A stretch of DNA of 64,000 nt from UBA2779 sp965232165 (GTDB lineage Bacteria > Spirochaetota > Spirochaetia > DSM-2461): assembly GCA_965232165.1 (NCBI GenBank), contig CBDDOY010000001.1, forward strand, positions 372,001 to 436,000, given 5' to 3'. How positions within the stretch are numbered: the stretch's first letter is position 1; every line of letters starts with the position of its first letter. The translations under genes were made by a program, and so were the position numbers. This document shows positions 17,808-26,336 of this stretch, piece by piece. Under the pieces are notes generated by a model. That model made no database searches. It was given only the letters and a program-made list of their open reading frames with translations, and had not been told where the DNA came from.

Positions 17808-18686
17808 CTAAGCAAACCGGGCTATAATGTCCCGGGCGCCTCTCCAGTAACCTGAGCCGAATAGGTTTACATGATTGAGCAGGTGGTAGAGATTGTACAG
17901 ATCCCGTCTCTCGGAGTAGCCCGGCGTCAAAGGCCATGCTTCATCGTAGGCATGATGAAAGCCTGAAGGGAAGCCGCCGAAGAGCCGTGTCATTGCCATA
18001 TCCGCCTCCCTGTGGCCGTAGTACACCGCCGGATCAATGAGCCAGGCCCTGCCGTCCTGACCGGCCAGCCAGTTCCCGCCCCAGAGATCACCATGGAGAA
18101 GACTGGGACGCTCATCATCCGGGGGCGGCAGCAGTTCCGGTATACGACGGAGCACAGATTGCATGTTTTTTTCTGAGGAATTATCGCCGAATCCCTTTCG
18201 GCGTGCGAGTTGCCATTGACAGCCTAGTCTCATGTCTCTAAAGAAATCATGCCAGGATGAGCAGGTGTCATTTCTCTGCGGGGTAGACCCTATCCAGTTG
18301 TCCGAGCCGAATCCGCATTGTTCGCTGCGGCCTTCCCTGTGGAGAGCCGCCATGGCCCGGCCGAAATCCTCCGCCGATTTCAGCTTCCCGGAGGGAATAA
18401 GCTCGAGCAGCAGATAAGAGTGATGTCCGTCTGCCCCCCAGGCGAGGGCCTTGGGTACCGGCGGTGCCGCAGAATAAGCGGCCACTTCCCCGAGAGCTTT
18501 CAGGCCCAATGCCTCGGCGACAAACATAGGTTCAAGACTGGCCTGGTTTTCCTTGAGAAACACCGCCGTTCCGCCATCGAGAATGAGTATGCTGGAGATG
18601 TTAATGTCGCCGCCGCCCACCGGCTGCCGTTTGACTATCCGTCCTTCATCGCCGAAAAGCTGCAGCAGCGAGTCTTTCAGCTTCAT
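17808..18686 (-). CDS. fructosamine kinase family protein
   Basis: The 292-residue product has the aminoglycoside-phosphotransferase-like fold: VGGGDINISS loop, invariant lysine in VFLKEN, the catalytic loop LLHGDLWGGNW and the metal-binding LIDPAVYYGHREADMAM, all as in fructosamine-3-kinase/ketosamine kinases. These phosphorylate ketoamines so that glycated amines or proteins can be repaired. The ATG at 18686 overlaps the stop of the aldo-keto reductase gene (ATGA), so the two are translationally coupled. Its 3' end faces the PUR-alpha gene convergently with ten bases between stops. Confidence 0.87.
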   Translation of the reverse strand: MKLKDSLLQLFGDEGRIVKRQPVGGGDINISSILILDGGTAVFLKENQASLEPMFVAEALGLKALGEVAAYSAAPPVPKALAWGADGHHSYLLLELIPSGKLKSAEDFGRAMAALHREGRSEQCGFGSDNWIGSTPQRNDTCSSWHDFFRDMRLGCQWQLARRKGFGDNSSEKNMQSVLRRIPELLPPPDDERPSLLHGDLWGGNWLAGQDGRAWLIDPAVYYGHREADMAMTRLFGGFPSGFHHAYDEAWPLTPGYSERRDLYNLYHLLNHVNLFGSGYWRGARDIIARFA

Positions 18687-19711
18687 GGAGGGGAAATCTC
18701 TCCGTTCGGGTCCCAGAGGTCTTCCCATGACTGCCCATCTTTCCATAGGAACACCTGGCCCTTGATAAGCCTGCAATTCTTATCGGCCCTGGCGATGGCC
18801 GCCATCTCCTCTTCAGTCAGTTCTTCACCGGTGACGGCCTGTATATTAGCGAGGTATTGCCGCCGCTTGGCAGAGAAGGGAATGGGAATCTGCCCCCGCT
18901 GCCGGGCCCACTTCACGCAGATAGCCGCGGGATGAATCCCCAATCGTTTCGCAGGGGCGGTGATGGCATCGTCTTCCATATCAACGGTGTCGTTTGCAGT
19001 CTTGTCCCGCTCCGGACGGCTTGGAGAACCAAGGGGCGAGTAGCCGATGGGAATGATGCCATTGGCGGTCACGAGGTCGAAGAGTTCAGGCTGCTGGAAA
19101 TGGGGATGCAGTTCCATTTGGTTTGCCGCTGGTTTGAGCCGGGCATCTCGGAGAATGAGTTTGAGCTTGGCAGGGGTGAGGTTAGAAGTCCCGATTTCCT
19201 TGACAAGACCCATGTCCGCAAGTTTTTCCATCTGCTGCCAAGTCTTCATGAAATTCTCATGGATGTAGGGCTTCGCATCTGGCGACCTTGTGCCCGCTCC
19301 ACAGCCCGGCGGATGGCAGTTGGGGAAGGGCCAGTGCACGAGATAGAGATCAAGGTATTCCAGTCCGAGACTGGCCAGGGAACGGCGGCAGGAGGCGATC
19401 ACATCGTCATGGGCATCGTTCCATACCTTGGAAGTGATGTACAGTTCGTCTCGGCTTATGCCTCCATCCATGACGGCACGCAGCGAGCCGCCTATTTCCT
19501 TCTCGTTTGCATACACCGATGCACAGTCGAAATGCCTATAACCGACTTCGGCTGCGCCCAGCACGGCGGCGGCGATTTCCATTGGACCATAATTATCGGA
19601 GCCGAAGGTTCCCAGCCCAATGGCGGGTATTCTGCTGCCGTTATAGGTGGTCATGAAGGGAACCGCCGCGGGGTCTACGCCGTCAGGGGCAGTCCTGAAT
19701 TTCGGTGTCAT
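18683..19711 (-). CDS. aldo/keto reductase
   Basis: A 342-residue NADPH-dependent AKR with the (beta/alpha)8 pattern: GLGTFG start, catalytic Asp/Tyr region FDCASVYANEKEIG, Lys in ITSKVW, His in YLVHWPF, and the cofactor segment IPIPFSAKRRQYLANI. It reduces sugar aldehydes or ketones. It sits between FucU and fructosamine kinase with four-base ATGA overlaps on both sides, so the three form one tight operon, suggesting processing of a reducing sugar or Amadori product. The exact substrate is not determinable. Confidence 0.9.
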   Translation of the reverse strand: MTPKFRTAPDGVDPAAVPFMTTYNGSRIPAIGLGTFGSDNYGPMEIAAAVLGAAEVGYRHFDCASVYANEKEIGGSLRAVMDGGISRDELYITSKVWNDAHDDVIASCRRSLASLGLEYLDLYLVHWPFPNCHPPGCGAGTRSPDAKPYIHENFMKTWQQMEKLADMGLVKEIGTSNLTPAKLKLILRDARLKPAANQMELHPHFQQPELFDLVTANGIIPIGYSPLGSPSRPERDKTANDTVDMEDDAITAPAKRLGIHPAAICVKWARQRGQIPIPFSAKRRQYLANIQAVTGEELTEEEMAAIARADKNCRLIKGQVFLWKDGQSWEDLWDPNGEISPP

Positions 19712-20139
19712 CTGTCGATTACACCCTTCTTGAGAATGATATTGGCATATTTTCTCACTTCACCTGTCATAACCACGGCGAAGGCCTTTCTGGCCTGCTC
19801 ATAGAAGGCAAAGCGTTCGACACGGGTAATGGGCGGAGTCTGTGGCCAGGTTTTGTCAATCGCAAAGCGGTATTCCCGTTCCAGCGCTTCATCGAGTTCG
19901 TCTCCCGGTTCCGGCTGCATCATGAAAAGGGGTGTTTTACAATACTTATCCAGGGTTATCAGGGGCATGATGCCCTCAAGCAATGGGACAACCTTGATGC
20001 CGTCGGCGCGTATTACCCGCTTCCCAAGCGAGTCACCGGCGAAAAATGCATCGGCCAATACGATTTCATCGCCGTGCCCCATCCTGTAGAGCGCATCTAA
20101 TAGTTCCGGCGAGATGACTGTTGAAATGTTTCTTAGCAT
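19708..20139 (-). CDS. fucU: RbsD/FucU family sugar mutarotase
   Basis: The 143-residue product matches FucU: GHGDEIVLADAFFAG with the catalytic His, the aspartate in the middle region, and the conserved C-terminal YANIILKKGV. FucU/RbsD interconvert anomers of fucose or ribose. It is the first gene of a three-gene operon with an aldo-keto reductase and a fructosamine-type kinase. Confidence 0.88.
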   Translation of the reverse strand: MLRNISTVISPELLDALYRMGHGDEIVLADAFFAGDSLGKRVIRADGIKVVPLLEGIMPLITLDKYCKTPLFMMQPEPGDELDEALEREYRFAIDKTWPQTPPITRVERFAFYEQARKAFAVVMTGEVRKYANIILKKGVIDR

Positions 20140-20735
20140 TGGTATCTCCTTAATCCAAAATCTAATTCATATAATACATGATAATTATTCCAGTGTCCCG
20201 TTTTTTCAAAAATCAGTACATGGGCGCAACCCTTCGGGTCGGGCTTTTCGCTGCAATGCCTTGCTCTGGCAGCCTGCCCCCCTGCTCATTGCCAATCGCC
20301 GGAGGGGCAGCCAGCGGCATTTCCGCTGCAATCCCTTGCGCTATGGCGATTCGGAATTATGTTAAGGACAGGACGCTGGAATCTAAATGTAGTGCCCCGA
20401 AGAATGTGGCTGGATAAATTCGCTGCGTCCCGGGACTTCTTGAATCTCCTTAATATATGGCCAGGAAAAGAATTATGAAACCATCAAACCGGGCATCTTT
20501 GAAACCCATGGCAGATGTATACGATAGTTTTTTCAGTCAGATTGAACCGGAATCGGAGCAATACCGGGCAGAGGAAGTTTTAGATCATTCCCGTAATTTG
20601 TTCTTTCACCAAACTATACCCACCAGCCAGCGGTTCTTTTCCTGCCACTAAGCTTCTGGGCACTGTATAAATTGAATGGAGTCCAAGGCCGCGGACAGAA
20701 TGGGCATTCCTCCTGTTTTCTGATATAAATACCCC
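20140..20735. repeat. intergenic region with a family 3 repeat
   Basis: The family 3 copy is at about 20222-20344 (GCGCAACCCTTCGGGTCGGG .. GCAATCCCTTGCGC). A 64-residue frame at 20457-20651 lacks a ribosome site and recognisable content and is not called. Otherwise nothing is seen. Confidence 0.55.
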
Positions 20736-21827
20736 ATGATAATCAAATCAGCGAGCGAATGCCGTTGGGACATCCTTTCCTTGGGAGAGGTGATGATACG
20801 GCTGGACCCCGGGGAGGGCCGGGTGCGCAATGCCCGGCGGTTCAATGTATGGGAAGGCGGCGGCGAGTACAATGTCGCGCGGGGACTGCGGCGCTGCTTC
20901 GGGCAACGGGCCGCCGTTGTGACGGCAATACCCGAAAACGATTTAGGCCGGCTCCTGGAAGACCTCATCCTTCAGGGGGGTGTTGACACCTCTCATCTGA
21001 TCAGGCGGCTCTACGACGGCATAGGCCGCAGTTCCAGGCAGGGACTCAATTTCACCGAACGGGGATTCGGAGTTCGCGGGGCAAGGGGGGTGTCCGACAG
21101 GGCGCATACCGCGGCCTCGGAAATTTCGCCCGGGGAGGTGGACTGGGAAAACATCTTCGGCAGGGAGGGAGTCCGCTGGTTTCATACCGGCGGCATATTC
21201 AGCGCCCTCTCGGAAACGACTGCGGCGGCGGCCATTGAGGCGATGGAATGTGCCCGTAAATACGGCGCCATCATCAGTTATGACCTCAATTACCGACATT
21301 CCCTGTGGAAGGCCATCGGGGGTCAGGAGAGGGCCAGAGAGGTCAATTCCAGGATTGCCCCGCTGGTAGACGTCATGATAGGCAATGAGGAGGACTTCAC
21401 GGCCTGCCTGGGGCTCAAGGTAGAAGGACTGAGCGAGAGTATCACAGGCATAGAGCGCCGGGATTACAAGACCATGATACAGAGCGCCGTTGAAGCCTAT
21501 CCGAATTTCCAGGCGGTGGCCACAAGCCTGCGGGAAGTATTGAGTGCGACTCGGAATCACTGGGGTGCAATCCTGTGGTACGGCGGCGAGTTCTTCGAAG
21601 CCGAACAGCGGGATAATCTCGAGATTTTAGACCGCGTCGGCGGCGGAGACAGCTTTGCATCAGGGCTCATCTATGGGTTTTTGGCCGATAGAGGCGCAGC
21701 CATGGCGGTGGAACTCGGCGCAGCCCATGGAGCCCTGGCCATGACCACACCCGGAGACACGACAGCGGCATCACTGGAAGAGGTGGAACAACTGGCGGCG
21801 GGCGGCAATGCCAGGGTAATCCGTTAG
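20736..21827 (+). CDS. kdgK: PfkB-family sugar kinase, 2-keto-3-deoxygluconate kinase-like
   Basis: The 363-residue product has PfkB features: an N-terminal ILSLGEVMIRLDPGEG with the GGGEYNVA substrate/GG switch, and the C-terminal anion hole and catalytic base DRVGGGDSFASG. The start and the YDLNYRHSLWK segment resemble KDG kinases, which phosphorylate 2-keto-3-deoxygluconate in uronate breakdown. No KDPG aldolase is nearby to confirm this. A flavodoxin follows after 14 bases on the same strand. Confidence 0.83.
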   Translation: MIIKSASECRWDILSLGEVMIRLDPGEGRVRNARRFNVWEGGGEYNVARGLRRCFGQRAAVVTAIPENDLGRLLEDLILQGGVDTSHLIRRLYDGIGRSSRQGLNFTERGFGVRGARGVSDRAHTAASEISPGEVDWENIFGREGVRWFHTGGIFSALSETTAAAAIEAMECARKYGAIISYDLNYRHSLWKAIGGQERAREVNSRIAPLVDVMIGNEEDFTACLGLKVEGLSESITGIERRDYKTMIQSAVEAYPNFQAVATSLREVLSATRNHWGAILWYGGEFFEAEQRDNLEILDRVGGGDSFASGLIYGFLADRGAAMAVELGAAHGALAMTTPGDTTAASLEEVEQLAAGGNARVIR

Positions 21828-21841
21828 ACTGTTGAATAGTT

Positions 21842-22372
21842 GTGGCTGATGAAAATGCTAGGGCGGAAATCCTGATTGTCTACGGGAGCACCAAGGGGAG
21901 AACCAAACGCATAGCCATCTTGGTTGAAGAGGCACTCAAGAGTATCGGCATCTCTGTGGCAATCAAAAACGCCTACGAGACAAAACCCGCTGAACTCACC
22001 CTGTATCCCTATGTGATTCTTGGCAGTTCAACCTATGGTCAGGGAGACCTCCAGCTCGATTTTCGGAAATTTGAACTTGGAGTGGATGAGATGGACCTTA
22101 CGGGCTGCAAGGCCGCCGTATTCGGTTCCGGGAACAGCCGTTACACCTGCTTTTTCGAGGCCGTTGATATTCTCGGAGCGAAGTTGAACATCCTCGGCGC
22201 CCAACTGCTCGTTCCAGGGCTAAGGCAGGACATGCTAACCCAGACATCTGAGAGCGAAGATATCCGGCAGTGGGTCAGGAATATGACGGCGGCGATCATG
22301 AACGGCCGGAAAAAGCGGAAGCCGCAGGCCGGCAGTCAATGTCATTGGCCAGGGGATCACGGTGCCATTTGA
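21842..22372 (+). CDS. flavodoxin
   Basis: A 176-residue flavodoxin starting with GTG at 21842. The FMN phosphate loop YGSTKGRTKR is at about residue 14, the first aromatic loop is GSSTYGQGDLQ, and the second is GSGNSRYTCFFEAVD. It is an electron carrier, a possible partner for oxidoreductases of an anaerobe. The last 25 residues (basic and Gln-rich) overlap the 3' end of the convergent SDR gene by 77 bases, so that tail may be a poorly conserved extension. Confidence 0.9.
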   Translation: MADENARAEILIVYGSTKGRTKRIAILVEEALKSIGISVAIKNAYETKPAELTLYPYVILGSSTYGQGDLQLDFRKFELGVDEMDLTGCKAAVFGSGNSRYTCFFEAVDILGAKLNILGAQLLVPGLRQDMLTQTSESEDIRQWVRNMTAAIMNGRKKRKPQAGSQCHWPGDHGAI

Positions 22373-23324
22373 CGACATCCTCAAGGGTTCTCTCTATGGC
22401 TCTGGCCTGAAAACCCAATGCTTCTGCGGCCTTGGCCGAGCTGACACGGACACTCATGCTGAGCATCTTCAATGAACCCCTGGTCAGCGGAACCTTCTTG
22501 TCAAATATGCCTGCCCAGCCTTCCAGCACCACGGCCATTAGCCGTGCCAGAGTTAAGGGCAGCACCATCCGCGGCGCCTTAACACCGCTGATTTTTTCAA
22601 GAACCTGGAACATCTGACATATTTCCACATAGTTCCCGGACACTAGGTAGCTTTCACCCGATCGGCCCTTGTGAGCCGCCGAAATAACGGCGCCGGCGAC
22701 ATCTCTCACGTCAACAAAATCAAATCCACCCGGAATCAAACAGGGAAGCTTTCGATGGAAATATGCGGTTAACATCGTGGTAAACAAACCCCTATTGTAA
22801 TCCCATGGACCGATTATGCCGGTCGGACAGATGATGACGGTTTCCAATTCACCTTGAAACCCTGCAGCCACCGCCAATCGGCTGGCATCGGCCTTGGTAT
22901 TTCCATAGTCCAGAATTGCAGTTCCCTCGGCGAAGGCGAAATCCTCTCTGACAGGCCGGCGCAGGGGCGAAAGATCGAAGGACTCAATGCTGCCGACATA
23001 GATCAGGCGCCTCACACCGGCCCGCCGACATGCCTCTAAAACCATACGAGTTCCCTCCACATTCACTTTGCGCAGCATGGCAAGATTGCCGCGGCGGATA
23101 TCAATCAACGCCGCACTGTGAATCACCACATCGGCTTTTTTGAAGGCTTTAGCCAGCGCATCCACATCATCCAGCGGTGCCTCGGCAATCCAGCCGCAGT
23201 AGGATTCCAGGATGGACCGGTCGGAACCGGCGCGTATCACAGCGCCGACAGACAAATTCGCTACATGCAATTGGCGTAAAATGGATTGTCCTAAATAACC
23301 TGTGGCTCCGGTTAAAGCAAACAT
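22296..23324 (-). CDS. NAD-dependent epimerase/dehydratase (extended SDR)
   Basis: The 342-residue product starts at MFALTGATGYLGQS (23324), with the glycine-rich NAD loop TGATGYLG, an active-site YxxxK as YGNTK, and the usual VDVRDVAGAVISA segment. Similar to 3-beta-HSD/dihydroflavonol-reductase-like SDRs that act on lipids, terpenoids or nucleotide sugars. A longer in-frame start inside the sensor-kinase gene is less likely. The sensor kinase remnant ends five bases upstream on the same strand. Confidence 0.85.
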   Translation of the reverse strand: MFALTGATGYLGQSILRQLHVANLSVGAVIRAGSDRSILESYCGWIAEAPLDDVDALAKAFKKADVVIHSAALIDIRRGNLAMLRKVNVEGTRMVLEACRRAGVRRLIYVGSIESFDLSPLRRPVREDFAFAEGTAILDYGNTKADASRLAVAAGFQGELETVIICPTGIIGPWDYNRGLFTTMLTAYFHRKLPCLIPGGFDFVDVRDVAGAVISAAHKGRSGESYLVSGNYVEICQMFQVLEKISGVKAPRMVLPLTLARLMAVVLEGWAGIFDKKVPLTRGSLKMLSMSVRVSSAKAAEALGFQARAIERTLEDVVKWHRDPLANDIDCRPAASAFSGRS

Positions 23325-23328
23325 GGGC

Positions 23329-24377
23329 CTATGATAGATGCAAAGGCAGGGTGATGGCAAACTGTGCTCCGCCGCCGATTCTATCCCTGTATTCGATTGT
23401 CCCGCCATGACTGCGGATGATTGAGGCTGCCGAGGAAAGCCCCAGCCCCATGCCGCCCTGATTTCTGCCTGAATAACCTCGATGAAATGGCTTAAATATC
23501 AACTCCACATCCTGTTTGTCAATCCCTTTCCCATTATCACTGATTACAACGACAGCCGAATTGTCTTCCAATCTCGTACGCAGCGAGATTGTCGAACCCT
23601 CGGGGCTGTAGTCCTGTGCGTTTTTCAGGATATTCTCAAAGACTCTGTAAAGCTGCTCAGTATCCATCAGCACTATTGCCGTTTGAGTTCGGGCAATTTC
23701 GGCATGAAATATATGCCATCTCATCTCCATGTCTTTCACGAAATCATTTACAATGTTATGCAGAAGAGCATTCAAATTGTTCACTTCATGGAGTTCTCGG
23801 TTTTCCAACCTCGTGTCTAACTCCGCAAAATCGATTAACTCGTCGATTCTGTTTTCCAATACTGCCGATTTCCTATGCAAAATATCGATGTATTCTTGCA
23901 GCTTGGCCGAATCTGCCGCTAATCCATCTTCAATAGCCTCCAGATATCCTCTTATAGAGGTAAGGGGGGGGTCTTCAGATCATGAGAAATAGCCATGAGA
24001 TAGCGAGCCTTTTGATCCTGCTCTTCCCGCAATTGTTTTTGCATTGCGCGAAATGCGTCGGCGAGCGGTTTCAATTCATCTTTCTGGTTAGCCTCCTCAA
24101 TGTCGAACTGGAAGTTGCCTCGTTTAATCTGTTTCGCACACTCTTCAAGCCGATTCACCGAACGCCGCAACTGTATCATTAAACGGGTACTGATATAGAT
24201 GGAAAAGAACAAACATGCAACAAAATAAAGCACTGCTAACACCCATATCCAGCGATTGAGAATAGATGGTATATCCTCTCGGAGAAGATAGGCCATCAGT
24301 CCCCGTTTGTCATCGTATTGATACACTGAAAGACCGATTCGTGTATCCTCCATGAGACTCGCAACGTAATTGGTTAT
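23329..24377 (-). pseudogene. sensor histidine kinase, truncated and frameshifted at a G8 tract
   Basis: One frame (from 24353) gives the end of a sensor region, one membrane helix (about 33-55), a HAMP linker and the dimerisation box ISHDLKTPP. Then comes a run of eight G (23964-23971 on the + strand), where the frame is lost. The continuation in another frame carries TSIRGYLEA-like text, HRKSAVLENRIDELIDFAEL and the ATPase domain (N box ENILKNAQDYS, G1 VISDNGKGID, G2 GGMGLGLSSA). A tract of six or nine would restore the frame. The N-terminal first membrane helix is also missing, cut where repeat family 1 begins (24384). No response regulator is adjacent. Confidence 0.8.
23964..23971. repeat. 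G8 tract inside the kinase gene
   Basis: A mononucleotide run at the phospho-acceptor box of the sensor kinase; the present length puts the ATPase domain out of frame. It could be a slippage (phase-variation) site, a fixed mutation, or a sequencing error. Confidence 0.75.
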
Positions 24378-24383
24378 GCCTTA

Positions 24384-24515
24384 AAGGGCACCTCTAAAAA
24401 ACCCATTTAGTTCTTGACTCGATCTTTTCCGCCGCTACTGCGTTGTCAAAATACTCACGCAGCTTAAGCTACGCCCTTAGCTTTTGCCTGCCTGTGCGTG
24501 TCCTCACGCAGACAG
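24384..24515. repeat. repeat family 1, truncated copy
   Basis: It begins GGGCACCTCTAAAAAACCC and follows the consensus through TTCTTGACTCGATC and AGCTTAAGCT, then departs into an inverted repeat CTGTGCGTG..CACGCAGACAG. The right end is missing. It truncates the sensor kinase gene. Confidence 0.7.
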
Positions 24516-24525
24516 GCCGCCTTGT

Positions 24526-24648
24526 ATCGAGGCTCTTTCGCAAGCCGATTCTTGAAAAATCCTCTGATATTTGGGAATTAGATCGCTTGAACGTAAGCGG
24601 GGAAATTCATATAATCTGTTAGATCACATGAAGAAAAGGAGTATTCGC
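24526..24648 (+). promoter_or_regulatory. orphan promoter and ribosome site, duplicate of the caspase-gene promoter block
   Basis: About 125 bases nearly identical to 28222-28343, including TTGAAC (24587-24592), a 17-base spacer, TATAAT (24610-24615) and AAAAGGAG. Here the gene that followed has been replaced by an IS30-type transposase reading the other way. It looks like the surviving 5' end of a second caspase-type cassette. Confidence 0.7.
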
Positions 24649-24655
24649 CCCGCGT

Positions 24656-25642
24656 TCAATGAGTCAAAGCAACACCGGCGACATATTCATAAGGGGTCAG
24701 AAAGCCAAGGCGCTTCCTGGGACGTGTGTTTAACCTGTATTCGAGCATAGCCACATCTTCATCGGAGATCAAGGCGTAGCTGGTCTTTTTAGGCCAAACC
24801 CGGCGAGTCAGACCGACGGCATTCTCAACACTGCCCTTTTCCCAGGAGCTGTAGGGATTACAGAAATAAGTATTGATCCCCAGCTTATCCCGAAGAGGAT
24901 GATGACGGCGATTTTCCTGACCGTTATCAAAAGTAATAGATCGGCGCATAGAGGGGGGCAGATCAATCAGCTTCTCAACGGGGGCTGCATTCATTTCCTT
25001 AGGAGCACACCGAGGCAGCTTTGCCAGAAGTGTAATTCCCAGAACTCGCTCCTGAAGAACCATGAGAGCTTCTTTGCTCTGTCTGCTGACGGCTGTATCG
25101 GCCTCCCAGTGTCCTGCCTCCTGCCGAAGACCGACTTCGTCAGGACGATCTTCGATACCGGTCCGATTGGGTATTAGTGTGCGCCTGCCACGCTTTTGGT
25201 GCCGTTTTCGCCGATTTTTCCGTCCACAGACGAGATATTGTGTCAAATCCCGCCTTTTTTTAAAGATATACATGTATATGGTCTCATGGCTGATGCTTTT
25301 CCCTGGAAGATCAATCTCAATTCTCCCTGCAATTTTCCGGGGACTCCATCCGAGTTCCAGTTTTTCAATGACATATTCACGTATAACCGGATCGCTGATC
25401 CTCTCACGTTTCCTGCTTTGTCGCCTCCGGATCTGTAACCTGCTATTGGCCCAGTATGCCTGATATCGATAGTCTTCGGTGCTGTTGTTTTTGATCTCTC
25501 TCGAAATGACCGAAGGGTTTCTATCAAGGCGACGGGCAATAGAGCGGATAGATTCTCCCCGGCGCCTGCCTGTCATAATTTCTTCTCGGTCTTCAGGGGT
25601 AAGGACCCTATACAACCTCTTAGACTGTGATGTACATTGCAT
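24656..25642 (-). mobile_element. IS30-family transposase
   Basis: A 328-residue transposase with the IS30 plan: an N-terminal helix-turn-helix (ESIRSIARRLDRNPSVISRE), then the DDE catalytic domain with GHWEADTAV (D), SITFDNGQE (D) and NPYSSWEKGSVENAVG (E). The frame is intact, so it may be active. I could not define the terminal inverted repeats with certainty. It occupies the position where the body of a gene with the caspase-type promoter would be expected. Confidence 0.88.
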
Positions 25643-25712
25643 ATAGGCGGTCGCTCCTTGTTGTGCGTTTTGTGGTTATTACACACTGACAATGGATGCC
25701 GCCTTTTTCTAT

Positions 25713-25742
25713 CCCCCTCCGGGGGGTACCCCCCGGAGGGGG
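25713..25742. repeat. 30-bp perfect GC palindrome
   Basis: CCCCCTCCGGGGGG, TA, then the exact complement. It can form a strong cruciform or hairpin. It is followed by GGACTTGAACGCGGG, a piece of the palindromic element also found at 35.2 kb. No gene lies in 25643-25869. Confidence 0.85.
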
Positions 25743-25869
25743 CCGGGTGTTGCTTCTCGGACTTGAACGCGGGCCTAAAAATAGTGTAGGCATTGAAATA
25801 TTCCCAAAGTATATATTTACCCTCAAACCATGTAACTGGGCTGGCAAATCCATCAATACGGCTGATGTT

Positions 25870-26239
25870 TTATCCTGTGAAAATCCACAGCAGAAATGTA
25901 AACAGCATGGGATAGACTACAGCTAATGAATTTGTAACTCCGAATGTTTTTAGAGAGAATGGTCTGCCAATAAATGTTTCAATCTTGTCAAGTTTATTAT
26001 TTATGGCATCTCTATAGCGGGATTTCATTGATTTATTATTCCGCCGAGATATTTCTTCTAATAATTTCTTCAAATACTCCGGTTCAAGTCTTTTTGATAC
26101 CTGTTTTTTTGCTATTCTCCAAATAGCCCAAACAAAACCTGCTATTGTCAATATACTCGCAATAGTATTTAAGATATCCCAACAAAACCTGCTCTTGTCA
26201 ATATACCAACAATAGTATCTAAAACACTCACCTTTATGC
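25870..26239 (-). pseudogene. small membrane protein gene disrupted by a 50-bp tandem duplication
   Basis: With ribosome site GGAGG and a GTG start near 26232, the frame reads SVLDTIVGILTRAGFVGIS and stops. A second copy of the same 50 bases (period 50, e.g. AACAAAACCT at 26131 and 26181) then leads into IAGFVWAIWRIAKKQ and a further 80 residues ending in a second hydrophobic helix. Since 50 is not a multiple of three, the duplication breaks the frame; the downstream part could be re-initiated as a 93-residue protein from 26151. Function unknown. Confidence 0.5.
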
Positions 26240-26336
26240 CTCCAAATTTATGTTATTGGGTCGAGGCTCTTCCAAAAACCGGTTATTTTGAAAGACCCCC
26301 ATAAATCGAGATTTTCCCTTTCACACCTCGACACCA

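Noticed and set aside
20457..20651. 64-residue frame before the PfkB kinase gene
   Set aside because: No ribosome site or motif; it lies in a repeat-bearing intergenic region.
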